Positions 20,088 through 28,464 of a stretch of 64,000 nucleotides of DNA are shown here, in pieces; positions within the stretch are counted from its first letter, which is position 1, and each line of letters opens with the position of its first letter. The translations under genes were made by a program, and so were the position numbers. The stretch is from Noviherbaspirillum pedocola (GTDB taxonomy: Bacteria; Pseudomonadota; Gammaproteobacteria; Burkholderiales; Burkholderiaceae_D): assembly GCF_016632335.1 (NCBI RefSeq), contig NZ_JAEPBG010000006.1, positions 124,001 through 188,000 of the forward strand. The letters are read 5' to 3'. The notes beneath the pieces were generated by a model. The model made no database searches, was not told the DNA's origin, and saw only the letters and a list, made by a program, of their open reading frames with translations.

Positions 20088-21500
20088 TCAGGTTACCGCG
20101 GCAAGGAACTCGCGCAACTGCGTATTGATCTCCAAATTCATCACTGGTCGGGTGACGGACACGTACAGCAAATTAACTTCCTGCTCGTCGAGTGACTGCG
20201 GCTCGATGCGGCCATCTTCGTCCGTCAGATCGAGGAAATCGTTATCCAGCTCCACACGGGGCAGCGTCATCCCCTTGGATTGATGCGCCGTGGTCAGCGT
20301 CAGCGCCGCCTCCTGACTGCCCGCTGCTCTCTCAAGGCGCGATAGCGCGTCGATGAGGCGTGGCAGACGGTCGCCATACTCACCTACGGTACGCACCATG
20401 AGGCGCGCATCCGCGTCCGAGGTGTCTTCGGCGTACTGCTCGAACTGGCCCCAGGTGCGAAAGCCGCGCAAGAAAGCATCGCGCACGCGGTCATCCTCGC
20501 TGCAACGCAGGTAGTAGGCATCGAGCATCCTGGCGAATGGATAGCGCCGACTGCCGCCGACAAAGGCGACCGGCTGATTGTTCTCGACCGCCTGCACCGC
20601 GCGCCGGAACACGCCGGCCTTGGTCCGGCACAGGACATAGCGCGGGCCCTGGAACCGGCCGACTTCGGTATCGAAGCCAGCGCCTACAACTGCACGGCTC
20701 GCGCCCTTGCACCCGGCGAGAATGCTATTGGCGATATCGGCCACGCGCGGGCCGAAGCGAAAACTGTCCGATAGATCAAAGCTGCGGTCTGCCGGGATGG
20801 CCAACGCGTTCACACACGCACGGAAGCGGTAGATCGATTGATTCGGGTCACCCACGAGATAAATCGGACAATCCTGCGCCAGCACGATGGCCAGCATCAC
20901 CGGATTGATGTCCTGCCCTTCATCCAACAGAATCAGCCCATAGGGCAGTTTCGGGCGACTCAGATGGAAGAGTTTCAGGTAGCCGTCGTGCACCATGCCC
21001 ACGTCCATCGAGCGCGGATTGCACATTTTCGACCACAGATCCCGCGCCAGGACCGCAACCCGCTTAAGATATGGCTCGTCGCCAGCCACAGTGCGGTCGG
21101 GCGCAATGGCGCGCACCGGGAAGTCGATCAAATCGGATGCGCAGTAGGCCATCAGGCAGTCGACCACATCCCGACCCAAACGGAAATCATCGTCCAGGCC
21201 AAGTACGCGCATGACATCGGTTACCCGCAACGCGTCGGTGAGCTTCTTCCAGTAGCGCGCACCGAATCGGGCGTAGGCCATCTTGTGGAAGGTCATGCAG
21301 GTGACGTTCGGCGGAAATCGTTGTGCAGTCTCCGCTGCCATCGACGTGTTGTAGACCAGATAGAGGATGTTCAAGTCGCCGTGGCGCTGCGCCTTTTGTT
21401 CGAGCGTGTGGGTCTTACCCGTGCCGGCGCCGGCATTGACGATGGTGAGGTGCGCGTCGAGCGCGGAATCGATGATCGGCTGCTGCTGGCTTGAGTTCAT
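20088..21500 (-). CDS. UvrD/FBH1-like superfamily 1 DNA helicase
   Basis: The 470-residue helicase starts at ATG 21500; a longer in-frame extension to 21596 lacks a ribosome site. Motifs are Walker A GAGTGKT (24-30), DEGQD (motif II), GDPNQSIYRFR (motif III), TTAHQSKGM (motif V region) and VSVTR (motif VI). The short length and the DEGQDINPVM segment resemble the FBH1 branch rather than full UvrD/Rep. Such enzymes dismantle recombinase filaments or unwind DNA. It is the first gene of a two-gene operon with the RecG-like helicase, suggesting a joint recombination-control function on the element. Confidence 0.82.
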   Translation of the reverse strand: MNSSQQQPIIDSALDAHLTIVNAGAGTGKTHTLEQKAQRHGDLNILYLVYNTSMAAETAQRFPPNVTCMTFHKMAYARFGARYWKKLTDALRVTDVMRVLGLDDDFRLGRDVVDCLMAYCASDLIDFPVRAIAPDRTVAGDEPYLKRVAVLARDLWSKMCNPRSMDVGMVHDGYLKLFHLSRPKLPYGLILLDEGQDINPVMLAIVLAQDCPIYLVGDPNQSIYRFRACVNALAIPADRSFDLSDSFRFGPRVADIANSILAGCKGASRAVVGAGFDTEVGRFQGPRYVLCRTKAGVFRRAVQAVENNQPVAFVGGSRRYPFARMLDAYYLRCSEDDRVRDAFLRGFRTWGQFEQYAEDTSDADARLMVRTVGEYGDRLPRLIDALSRLERAAGSQEAALTLTTAHQSKGMTLPRVELDNDFLDLTDEDGRIEPQSLDEQEVNLLYVSVTRPVMNLEINTQLREFLAAVT

Positions 21501-21794
21501 GATTTCCCGTCGCGAGAAAATGGATCGGGATAACGTAACAATAAAATTTCGTTGCGCAACGGATTTTCCGCGAAAAACGGGATAGAATCCGCTCACGCGG
21601 GTAAAAAAAGCAACTTTTTACCCGAACGCATCAAGGTTTTACCGTAGTGCCGCTCCGCGGCAGGTTCACCATCCGACGCAGGTCTTGCCTGCGCATCAAA
21701 AGCATCTCTCCCGCTTTCCTGATGCATGCGCATCAAGAAAGCCAGTTCCTGGCTCGTCTTCTTTGTTCGCCGGTCCCCGGCAAAAGGAGAACGT
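21501..21794 (+). promoter_or_regulatory. Divergent region with long hairpin and palindrome module
   Basis: A perfect 10-bp stem CGGGTAAAAA / TTTTTACCCG (21598-21624, 7-base loop) is followed by TGCCGC-TCC-GCGGCA at 21648-21662. The downstream bases GGTTCACC are the same as after the 6400 copy. Further leader stems include AGCCAG-TTC-CTGGCT and GCCGG-TCC-CCGGC, the latter just before the ribosome site of the 21795 gene. A TTTTAC at 21637 could be a weak -10. Confidence 0.5.
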
Positions 21795-22274
21795 ATGCCG
21801 CACCCTCAAACCGTGCTGTTGCCCTGTCCTTCCGTGGGCCACAGGGCATTTGAAAAATCCCTGAAGTCCATCCGTATCGAAGACACCGATACGCCGCAGC
21901 AAATCACGAAGTTCGTCCGACCGACGCTATGCCTGACCGATACGCTCGGCGCAGGCTACCTCGAAGGCGAGCTGCAACGCACGGACCTGACCGCCGCTTT
22001 GGGAATGTTTCATTACCCGAAGTTCATCGAGCGCTGCTTCGCCGCGCACCGCGAATTGTTCACGGTCGCGCAATGCCGGATCTATCAATTCCAGACGATC
22101 CCGGCGAAGTCAGGCGTGCCATTCGTGTTCGGACTGTTCATCACCGACGATCAGCACAATTTGGTCGACTTCTGCGTCGACACCCAGCAGCGCGAAAAGC
22201 GCCGCGGTGTCCTGCTGCGCCTGATTCGCGCCGTGTGCACGCCCACTTCGGTCAACCGCAAACTCTCACACTGA
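21795..22274 (+). CDS. Hypothetical protein
   Basis: The 159-residue product begins at ATG 21795 after AAAAGGAGAACGT; an in-frame ATG at 21726 lies in the structured leader and is not favoured. The protein is soluble, with no signal peptide, membrane segment or recognised domain. It opens a run of accessory genes (21.8-29.7 kb) transcribed together on the plus strand. Confidence 0.6.
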   Translation: MPHPQTVLLPCPSVGHRAFEKSLKSIRIEDTDTPQQITKFVRPTLCLTDTLGAGYLEGELQRTDLTAALGMFHYPKFIERCFAAHRELFTVAQCRIYQFQTIPAKSGVPFVFGLFITDDQHNLVDFCVDTQQREKRRGVLLRLIRAVCTPTSVNRKLSH

Positions 22275-22283
22275 AAGAAAACC

Positions 22284-22871
22284 ATGCGTAACAACAACAA
22301 ACCGCGCCCCCAGGCGCGCGGAGGCAACTTCGCCGTTCCCGATCACACTTTTATCGACGCCCGTTGCGACTTCATCGACATGCAACCGCTGGGGAATTTC
22401 GACTGTGGCGCATCGAGCATGCCGCCATGGGCACCCGATCCCGGCTGCGAGGATGTCCCGTACCAGGATGTCCCGGCGCTCCCCGCTCCGGACCACCACG
22501 CTGCCCTCGATGTTGCCGGATCGCCGCTTCTGGAAGAGCGCCGTCCAATCAGCGTCGTGCAGTTCCAGACCGCGCCGACGGAAAACGACTTCGTGACCGT
22601 CGCAATGGCGCGATCGATTGTCGGCAACCGCGAGGTCTGCCTGGTGAGCGAACGCTCATTCGGCCAGCACAGCCGCTACGCCATCCACATCATCGGCGTG
22701 CAGGACCGCAGCAAGCACGTCACTCCGATCACCGAGCGCCGCGACGATGCCGAGGTCGCACTTGACCTGGACTTCGCCAAGGTCGCATTCGAAGAAACCG
22801 TCAAACGGGAATTCGCCGCTTCCAAGCTCTCAAGCGGCAAGGAAGTCCCGACATTCATCCGGCTGCTGTAA
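22284..22871 (+). CDS. Hypothetical protein
   Basis: A 195-residue soluble protein, only 9 bases after the preceding gene. The N-terminal 90 residues are Pro/Asp-rich and probably disordered. The C-terminal half (about 95-195) has alternating strand and helix character. No motif is recognised. The tight spacing with neighbours suggests an operon with the DUF932 gene that follows. Confidence 0.6.
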   Translation: MRNNNKPRPQARGGNFAVPDHTFIDARCDFIDMQPLGNFDCGASSMPPWAPDPGCEDVPYQDVPALPAPDHHAALDVAGSPLLEERRPISVVQFQTAPTENDFVTVAMARSIVGNREVCLVSERSFGQHSRYAIHIIGVQDRSKHVTPITERRDDAEVALDLDFAKVAFEETVKREFAASKLSSGKEVPTFIRLL

Positions 22872-22913
22872 CGCGGCCGACAAACGAACATCAATCTCGA
22901 AAAGGAAATCATC

Positions 22914-23891
22914 ATGGCTCACGAACTCACCCTGCGCGCCAACGGCTTTGCGGAAATGGCTTATGTCGGCGCTGTGCCCTGGCACGGACTCGGCCAGCAA
23001 CTCACCGAGCACGCAACCATCGAAGAATGGCAGATCGCCGCTGGCCTGAACTGGCGCATCATGCGCTCGCCGGTCAACTTCTTCGGCAATGCGCAGATGC
23101 ATACCTGGGACAAACAGGAAGTGCTGTACCGCAGCGACACGCTGGCGCCGCTGCATATCGTCGCCAACGGCTACAACATCGTGCAACCCGCCGACGTGCT
23201 CGAGTTCTTCCGCGACCTCGTGGCCGACCAGGGCTATACGATCGAAACCGCTGGAACGTTGAAGGGCGGCCGCCGCATCTGGGCGCTGGCCCGCACAAAC
23301 CTCGATGGCGAAGTGGTCGATGGCGACACCATCAAAACCTACCTGCTGCTCGTCACGAGCTGCGACCAGAAGCTGTGCACCATCGTGCGTTTCACCTCGG
23401 TGCGCGTGGTCTGCAACAACACGCTGCAAATGGCCCTGTACATGGATGGCGACAACGCCGGCCAGATCAAGGTCCGTCATAGCGTGGAATTCAATGCCGA
23501 CGCAGTCAAGGCCGGGCTCGGCCTGAACGCGAAGGCGGTCTACGACAACTTCCTCAACCGCATGCGCGCGCTGGCAGAAGTTTCCCTGTCCGGCGACATG
23601 GCAGCCGAAATCATCGAAAACCTGTTCGAAGACGAAGGCGTCACCGGCGGCGTCAAAGGCGTGCGCAGCTCCCGCGGCTTCAAGTCCGTCATGGATTTGT
23701 TCAATGGCGGCGGCAAGGGTTCGCTGATCGAAGGCGTAGCCGGCACCGGTTGGGGCCTGCTCAACGCGGTTACCGAGTTCACCGACTTCCATGCGAAGGC
23801 GGCCAACAACGACAACCGCCTGACCAGCGCGTGGTTCGGCGCAGGTTTGCAACGCAAGGACAAGATTCTCGATTTGGTGGAGAACTTCTGA
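22914..23891 (+). CDS. DUF932 (phage/plasmid-like protein) family
   Basis: The 325-residue protein opens with the family signature AYVGAVPWHGLGQ. Its YRSDTLAPLHIVANGYNIVQPADVLEFF block and the TSVRVVCNNTL segment are likewise typical of DUF932 proteins on phages and large plasmids. Biochemical function is unknown for the family. The start follows AAAAGGAAATCATC, a ribosome-site style shared by many genes here. A weak terminator-like hairpin follows at 23919-23940. Confidence 0.85.
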   Translation: MAHELTLRANGFAEMAYVGAVPWHGLGQQLTEHATIEEWQIAAGLNWRIMRSPVNFFGNAQMHTWDKQEVLYRSDTLAPLHIVANGYNIVQPADVLEFFRDLVADQGYTIETAGTLKGGRRIWALARTNLDGEVVDGDTIKTYLLLVTSCDQKLCTIVRFTSVRVVCNNTLQMALYMDGDNAGQIKVRHSVEFNADAVKAGLGLNAKAVYDNFLNRMRALAEVSLSGDMAAEIIENLFEDEGVTGGVKGVRSSRGFKSVMDLFNGGGKGSLIEGVAGTGWGLLNAVTEFTDFHAKAANNDNRLTSAWFGAGLQRKDKILDLVENF

Positions 23892-23918
23892 TCCTGCCGA
23901 TTCGCTCCAGCGAATCAG

Positions 23919-23940
23919 GAAACCCTACGGGGTTTTCTTG
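23919..23940 (+). terminator. Possible intrinsic terminator after DUF932 gene
   Basis: GGAAACCC-TACG-GGGTTTTC is followed by TT. A second stem (GATTCGC...GCGAATC, 23900-23917) precedes it. The T run is short, so termination may be partial. Confidence 0.6.
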
Positions 23941-24025
23941 TGCCGAGCGCACAGGAAAGCCACCCGGCCCAAGCGCCGCCTCGTCACTGGGGTCGCGCGA
24001 TTGATTCGACCACCACGGAGGCGCC

Positions 24026-24277
24026 ATGGTCTCGCTGATCGTCCTCAGAAAGGGGTTTCACTACCCGCCAGAATTCCGGGAGCGGGTACGGCAGTTCAAC
24101 AACAGTCTCGTCAACGACAATGCCCGCTTCATTGCAGACCTGATCAAGTCCACCCCCGGCATGCGACTGCACCATTTCGATGTCGACGGCCCGGCAGCCA
24201 GCGAGAGCGAACAGCACGATGCGCTTAAAGCCGAGCGAGACGCGCTGCACCAGCAAAGCCTTGGCCTGGCCGCGTAG
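24026..24277 (+). CDS. Small hypothetical protein
   Basis: An 83-residue product with a strong GGAGG ribosome site. It is predicted to be helical and soluble. No family is recognised. It is followed by a 200-base leader with GGAGCGCG-TAG-CGCGCTCC (24297-24315) and GTTCTGG-TCATG-CCAGAAC (24347-24365) ahead of the next gene. Confidence 0.55.
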   Translation: MVSLIVLRKGFHYPPEFRERVRQFNNSLVNDNARFIADLIKSTPGMRLHHFDVDGPAASESEQHDALKAERDALHQQSLGLAA

Positions 24278-24296
24278 ACCGGCAATCCATCTGAAG

Positions 24297-24365
24297 GGAG
24301 CGCGTAGCGCGCTCCTTCCCTTTCCCACAACCGGTCCGACGGCAGCGTTCTGGTCATGCCAGAAC
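24297..24365 (+). promoter_or_regulatory. Paired leader hairpins before the 24479 gene
   Basis: Two perfect stems: an 8-bp stem with TAG loop (24297-24315) and a 7-bp stem with 5-base loop (24347-24365). TGCC..GGCA follows. Neither has a T run, so a leader role is more likely than termination. Confidence 0.5.
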
Positions 24366-24478
24366 GGTGCCCTCCCGGCACATGGTCTTCTTGCGCCCTG
24401 AACAGGGCAAAGACGATTGGCAGGCATGTTGCCCGCCTCTACCACCTACACGGCGAACGCCGTACAGGGAAAATCATC

Positions 24479-25978
24479 ATGACCATGAAAATGTCCATTC
24501 TGTCGCAACGTACCGCTCAAGGCGGCCAGCAGAAAGCCGGCGGCAAGATCCGCCCCGGCATCAAAGTCCTGACCCGCAAGGCGATGGAAGACAAGCGCGC
24601 TGTCGCGATCTACGACAGGGGCGTGGCGGCACAAACGAAGTTTTCGGACATCGAAAAGCAGATTACGGAAGTCACGGGTATGAAAAACCCGATGTACCCG
24701 CGCAACACGCCGTACTTCAGCGTGGCGGCATCCGACTTCGGCATGCCGGAACTGGCAGCAATCATCGTCGAGAAGTATGGCGAACCGCGCGACAACGATC
24801 CGGTGAAAAGGCTGTACCGCTTCCCGGTGGTGTTTCACTCCGACGATCTGGGCGAAATCTATCCGAACGAATTTCGCCGCTACGGTGGCGAACCCGGCTA
24901 CGAGTCGCATTACGGCGACGACGGCCAGCGGTACTGCCGCTATCTGCCGGAAGTCACGCGGCAGATGATCGAAGACCAGAAGATGCGCCGCATCAAGCGC
25001 GCGCCGCGCCGCGAGAAGGTTATTCGCGGGCTGTGCGATCCGTACACCTGCCCGGAATATCTGCAGGGGCAGTGCAAGTTCCGTGGCAAGCTGCAGTTCT
25101 ACATCCCGGGCATTCCGACAACGGTGCCGCTGGTGATGGAGACCACTTCGGAGATTGCAGCCGAAGCGATCTACGCGGACCTGGAACGCATCCACAAGGT
25201 GTTCGGCGGCATTCCGCGCACGAACCCGAACAAGCCGGGCAAGCCAATTTTCTACATCACCAAGGTGCGCGAAACGCGGACCTACTTTGATGAAGACGGC
25301 AAGAAGAAAACCGGCGAGCAGTGGGTGCCGAAGCTGCAGGCCGATATCGACCTGGGTACGCTCTTGCAGGATGCGAGCATTCCGCAGCTTTCGCATACAG
25401 CGCCGGTAGCATGGCTCGCTGCACCGAAGGCCATGCCGGATGCGGCAATGCTGCCGCCAGCGGCCGCGATGCCGGAGACGGGTAATGCCGATGGCGAAGT
25501 TGTCGTCGGCGAGGCCGGTGTGGATGCAGCTGCACAGGAGCATGGCGAAGGCGAAGCGCAGTCCATGGATATCGACGGCATGCTGTCGAACCTGTCGGAC
25601 CTGGTTGCCAGCGCGGGTGTCGAAGACGAAGTGGCTTTCAGCTATTTCGATTTGAAGCTGGGCGCGTCGTGGGATAAGAACCCCGAGACCGTCACGCAAG
25701 CCATCGGCATCATGAACGCGATGGCGAAACGAAACGTGGTCGGCCTCGCGTCGATCATGGGCATCAGCGTTTTGATCAACAGCCTTGGCGTGAGCGAAGA
25801 AGACTTCAAGAAGTACGCTCGCATCAAGTTCGGCCAAGGCTACTCGCGCGACGTCAAGCTGCTCGGCGCCGTACTGGAAAACCTGACCGAACTGTCCGCA
25901 AGCGGCAAGGAAAGCGCGCTTGCGTTCATCAAGGCCGAGATCCTTAACGGCCAGGCCTCCGCTCCCGCGGCAGCCTGA
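24479..25978 (+). CDS. RDF/Gp3-like or metal-binding protein, function uncertain
   Basis: A 499-residue protein from ATG 24479, preceded by AGGGAAAATCATC. The N-terminal 290 residues (GGKIRPGIKVLTRKAM..., PVVFHSDDLGEIYPNEFRRYG, and a CDPYTCPEYLQGQCKFRG cysteine cluster near 183-196) resemble the Gp3-like family. That family includes recombination directionality factors and proteins annotated as hydrolase or metal-binding. An acidic Ala-rich linker precedes a helical C-terminal domain (about 360-495). If it is an RDF it would need a serine integrase, and none is in this window. I rate the family match moderate and the function low. Confidence 0.55.
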   Translation: MTMKMSILSQRTAQGGQQKAGGKIRPGIKVLTRKAMEDKRAVAIYDRGVAAQTKFSDIEKQITEVTGMKNPMYPRNTPYFSVAASDFGMPELAAIIVEKYGEPRDNDPVKRLYRFPVVFHSDDLGEIYPNEFRRYGGEPGYESHYGDDGQRYCRYLPEVTRQMIEDQKMRRIKRAPRREKVIRGLCDPYTCPEYLQGQCKFRGKLQFYIPGIPTTVPLVMETTSEIAAEAIYADLERIHKVFGGIPRTNPNKPGKPIFYITKVRETRTYFDEDGKKKTGEQWVPKLQADIDLGTLLQDASIPQLSHTAPVAWLAAPKAMPDAAMLPPAAAMPETGNADGEVVVGEAGVDAAAQEHGEGEAQSMDIDGMLSNLSDLVASAGVEDEVAFSYFDLKLGASWDKNPETVTQAIGIMNAMAKRNVVGLASIMGISVLINSLGVSEEDFKKYARIKFGQGYSRDVKLLGAVLENLTELSASGKESALAFIKAEILNGQASAPAAA

Positions 25979-25991
25979 TCATTGATGTTTT

Positions 25992-26021
25992 AGCCACCCT
26001 GCAGTATGCAGGGGGCTTTTT
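25992..26021 (+). terminator. Intrinsic terminator, overlapping an alternative hairpin
   Basis: AGCC-A-CCCTGCA pairs with TGCAGGGGGCT around GTA (one bulged A), ending in TTTTT at 26017-26021. Its 3' arm and T run are also the 5' arm of a perfect 13-bp stem at 26014-26047, so the two structures exclude each other. Confidence 0.8.
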
Positions 26022-26047
26022 GATGCCAGCACCAGCATCAAAAAGCC
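26014..26047 (+). promoter_or_regulatory. 13-bp perfect stem overlapping the terminator (possible attenuator)
   Basis: GGCTTTTTGATGC (26014-26026) pairs with GCATCAAAAAGCC (26035-26047) across an 8-base loop. Formation would sequester the GGCT arm and T run of the upstream terminator. Confidence 0.65.
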
Positions 26048-26070
26048 TTCACAGCACCTCCTTTGCAACC

Positions 26071-26083
26071 GCCGCAATGCGGC
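26071..26083 (+). repeat. Start-proximal GCCGC-AAT-GCGGC hairpin
   Basis: A perfect 5-bp stem with AAT loop, 19 bases before ATG 26103. It belongs to the recurrent palindrome family, with the stem conserved and the loop changed. Confidence 0.75.
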
Positions 26084-26102
26084 AATTCACTGGAGAACAA
26101 CC

Positions 26103-26993
26103 ATGAGCATTCTTTCGTATCCGCAGCGCGGTCCGTGGGGTAGCGCGAGCTGGAGAGGCAATATGTCCGGGCACGTGTATCAGGACCTCTTCCGGCAACT
26201 GAAGCCGCGCCTGTTCGTCGATCCGATGATGGGTTCTGGCTCGAGCATCGAAGCCGCCCGTGAAATGGGTATCGACGCGGTGGGCCTCGACCTTCATGCG
26301 GGATTCAACATCCTGCGCGACTCGATTCTGGCCGCAGTGGGCAAGCATGCCGACGTGGTGTGCTCGCACCCGCCGTACGGTGGCCAGATCAAGTATTCCG
26401 GTCCCGGTGGCATGTGGGGCGATATCGCGCACCCCGACGACCTGTCGCATTGCATCGACGACGCTGATTTCAACGAGAAGATGCAGATCGCGCTGTTGAA
26501 CCAACGCGAGGCGACACGGCCCGGCGGCCACTATGCGGTGATCATCGGCGACTGGCGGCGCGACGGGAAATATTCTTCTTACCAGGCCGAGTGCATTGCC
26601 CGCATGCCGGCAGACGAACTTGTCAGCGTGCTGATCAAGCAGCAGCACAACACGAGCTCGTCCCGCAAAGCTTACGGCACGATGAAATATCCTTTCATCA
26701 CGCACGAATACATCCTCGTGTGGTGCCGCAGGCAGAAGAGCACGTTTCTGCTGCTGGCGACGCTGGCGCGGGAGCAGTCGCAGCGGCTGCGCGGCACATG
26801 GCGCGCGATCATTCGCAATGTCGTCATGACGCTGGGCGGCAAGGCCGACCTGAAATCCATTTACGCGGCAGTGGCCAACGGTTGCCCCGAGCGGCTGAAG
26901 GCAAACCCGAGCTGGAAAGATAAGGTGCGGCAGGTGCTCAATTCTTCCGGTGAGTACGTGTCCGAGGCGCGCGGCATCTGGGCGCTGGCCTGA
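26103..26993 (+). CDS. Orphan DNA methyltransferase (N4/N6-amino type)
   Basis: This 296-residue protein has the SAM-binding motif VDPMMGSGSS (about 39-48) and the catalytic motif SHPPYGG (88-94), a DPPY/NPPY variant. Amino-methyltransferases of adenine or cytosine use this arrangement. The C-terminal third (about 215-296) is basic and could contact DNA. No restriction endonuclease gene is adjacent, so it is probably an orphan plasmid methylase for protection from host restriction or for regulation. The start has TGGAGAACAACC downstream of the nested hairpins. Confidence 0.8.
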   Translation: MSILSYPQRGPWGSASWRGNMSGHVYQDLFRQLKPRLFVDPMMGSGSSIEAAREMGIDAVGLDLHAGFNILRDSILAAVGKHADVVCSHPPYGGQIKYSGPGGMWGDIAHPDDLSHCIDDADFNEKMQIALLNQREATRPGGHYAVIIGDWRRDGKYSSYQAECIARMPADELVSVLIKQQHNTSSSRKAYGTMKYPFITHEYILVWCRRQKSTFLLLATLAREQSQRLRGTWRAIIRNVVMTLGGKADLKSIYAAVANGCPERLKANPSWKDKVRQVLNSSGEYVSEARGIWALA

Positions 26994-27014
26994 ACGAAAC
27001 CATCCTGCTTTTCT

Positions 27015-27032
27015 GATCCCCCGCCGGGGATC
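27015..27032 (+). promoter_or_regulatory. GATCCCC-CGCC-GGGGATC hairpin
   Basis: A perfect 7-bp stem with 4-base loop between the methylase and the next gene, without a T tail. A similar GATCC..GGGATC stem lies at 7398-7425. Confidence 0.5.
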
Positions 27033-27065
27033 GGCAAGGCTTGCAGCCCGACTCCTTTCTCAACC

Positions 27066-27076
27066 CCGCTACGCGG
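27066..27076 (+). repeat. Start-proximal CCGC-TAC-GCGG hairpin
   Basis: A 4-bp stem with TAC loop, 18 bases before ATG 27095, immediately upstream of the AGGAG ribosome site. Confidence 0.65.
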
Positions 27077-27094
27077 CAAAGACAGGAGCCCTCC

Positions 27095-27892
27095 ATGACC
27101 AGCATCTATTCCTACGACATCGAAAACATCAGCCAAGGCGAATTCGCCTTGCGCGCCAACGGCACACCGATCGGCCGCATTGCCGGTGGCAACGGGCACT
27201 GGAAAGCCGAAGTCGACAGCCCGAAGATCAATCCGATCGAAGCGAAGTCGCTTTGCGCTGACATGATTCTCGGACTGGCGCACAGCGGCGCGGACAGCAT
27301 CCGCACACAGATGGCCGCGATCATCGAAGCACACCCGATGCGGCGCGATGCGAAGCAGGACTTCTATATCGAGGATTCCCGTTTCCTTGCCAAGTGGGCC
27401 GGCGCGACGAACCTGATCTGGATCGTCACGAACAATGCGACCCATCTTCACCCGCTGGACTTTCCAAACAGCGCGGACGAAATCAGCGATGCGCTCGATC
27501 GGCTGTTCCCGGAGGACGATGCACCGCAGGCAACGCTGTACCTGCTGGACTTCACCACAAACCGCGTCTCGGAAATCAGCGTCGAGGCAGTGCGCTCGCT
27601 GCTGTTCTATACGCCGAAATACGAACTGGAACAGGCAACGGTCAAGCGTCACGGACGAAGCCTCGCCACAATCGTCACCCGCCCGTCTCACCGGACGGGA
27701 TACGGCCATGCACAGTTGTGCCATGTAACGGTGGAATGCGAGAGCGAACCGGATGCGGCCGATGTGGTCGTGCTCAGTGCGCTCGCGTTCATCTTCCCGC
27801 GCCGGTACGAAGGCAACCGCTACGCGGCGCCGGAGTCTATCGAGGTGCGGAACGCTACCAGCATTCTGTATCGCTGGAAGTCGTCCATCTAA
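27095..27892 (+). CDS. Hypothetical protein
   Basis: A 265-residue soluble protein starting at ATG 27095 (CAGGAGCCCTCC); an upstream in-frame ATG lies before the hairpin. It contains no signal peptide or recognised motif. The sequence has mixed strand/helix character with a WIVTNNATHLHPLDF segment. It is the fourth gene in the series with a CCGC-TAC-GCGG stem directly before its ribosome site. Confidence 0.6.
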   Translation: MTSIYSYDIENISQGEFALRANGTPIGRIAGGNGHWKAEVDSPKINPIEAKSLCADMILGLAHSGADSIRTQMAAIIEAHPMRRDAKQDFYIEDSRFLAKWAGATNLIWIVTNNATHLHPLDFPNSADEISDALDRLFPEDDAPQATLYLLDFTTNRVSEISVEAVRSLLFYTPKYELEQATVKRHGRSLATIVTRPSHRTGYGHAQLCHVTVECESEPDAADVVVLSALAFIFPRRYEGNRYAAPESIEVRNATSILYRWKSSI

Positions 27893-27900
27893 AAGCCGAT

Positions 27901-27928
27901 ACGCCGCCGACCCTCTGGTTGGCGGCGT
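27901..27928 (+). terminator. Possible weak terminator hairpin
   Basis: ACGCCGCC (27901-27908) pairs with GGCGGCGT (27921-27928) over a 12-base loop. The following CTCCCGC is not T-rich, so this may only pause polymerase. Confidence 0.4.
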
Positions 27929-28034
27929 CTCCCGCATTCCGGGCGCTTTACGGCGAACACAAGCAAGCCAGCGATCTCGCAACGCTTCTGCATGCAAGCC
28001 ATGCGAAAGCCCTACCACGGTCCCGATTTACAAC

Positions 28035-28047
28035 GCCGCTCCGCGGC
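28035..28047 (+). repeat. GCCGC-TCC-GCGGC leader hairpin
   Basis: A perfect 5-bp stem, 53 bases before ATG 28101. The loop is TCC, as in the 21648 copy. Confidence 0.7.
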
Positions 28048-28100
28048 TTCATTGACCACACGATGCGGTGCAGCCTACGCTGTATCCGCAAGGAAAAATC

Positions 28101-28376
28101 ATGGACCTCTCAGAAATCGGCCACTTGGGCCTGCTTGAAGAAGCCGAACCGCCCTTTGGCGCATACCGCTACCGCATCGGGCCGCAGAATCCGATGGCAC
28201 GCTATGGCGTGTGCGAAGTCTGCTGCCGTCCGGTGCAAGCCCTGTATTTCCAGGCCGAAGAACGCTACTTCTCCCGCGAAGAAGGCTGGACCGGATATCA
28301 CTGCTCGCGGCTGTACGGCCACGACAAATGCCTGCGCGCCATGCGCAAGCCAGCCCGCGAAGACCGGGCGCTCTAA
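28101..28376 (+). CDS. Small putative zinc-binding protein
   Basis: A 91-residue protein from ATG 28101 (CAAGGAAAAATC). It has a CEVCC cluster near residues 39-43 and later Cys/His positions (YHCSRLYGHDKC) that could complete a zinc site. No family is recognised. Small zinc-ribbon proteins of this sort are common in plasmid and phage accessory regions. Confidence 0.55.
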   Translation: MDLSEIGHLGLLEEAEPPFGAYRYRIGPQNPMARYGVCEVCCRPVQALYFQAEERYFSREEGWTGYHCSRLYGHDKCLRAMRKPAREDRAL

Positions 28377-28411
28377 CTCACCGCCCGAGCCGCCACACCT
28401 ACCATTTTCCA

Positions 28412-28433
28412 TGTCGGGAAGTCCTTCCCGACA
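28412..28433 (+). promoter_or_regulatory. TGTCGGGAA-GTCC-TTCCCGACA hairpin
   Basis: A perfect 9-bp stem with a 4-base loop, 31 bases before ATG 28465. No T run follows. Confidence 0.55.
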
Positions 28434-28464
28434 GGGTTGGCTTTCCGCGAAACAGGAGCCGACC

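Noticed and set aside
24446-25837. Long minus-strand frame opposite the RDF-like gene
   Set aside because: A shadow frame of a gene with better codon use and ribosome site; its His/Arg/Val-rich composition is typical of antisense translation.
27394-28464. Long upstream extension of the frame encoding the 28465 gene
   Set aside because: It runs antiphase through the 27095 and 28101 genes and several hairpins, and the ribosome site is at 28465.
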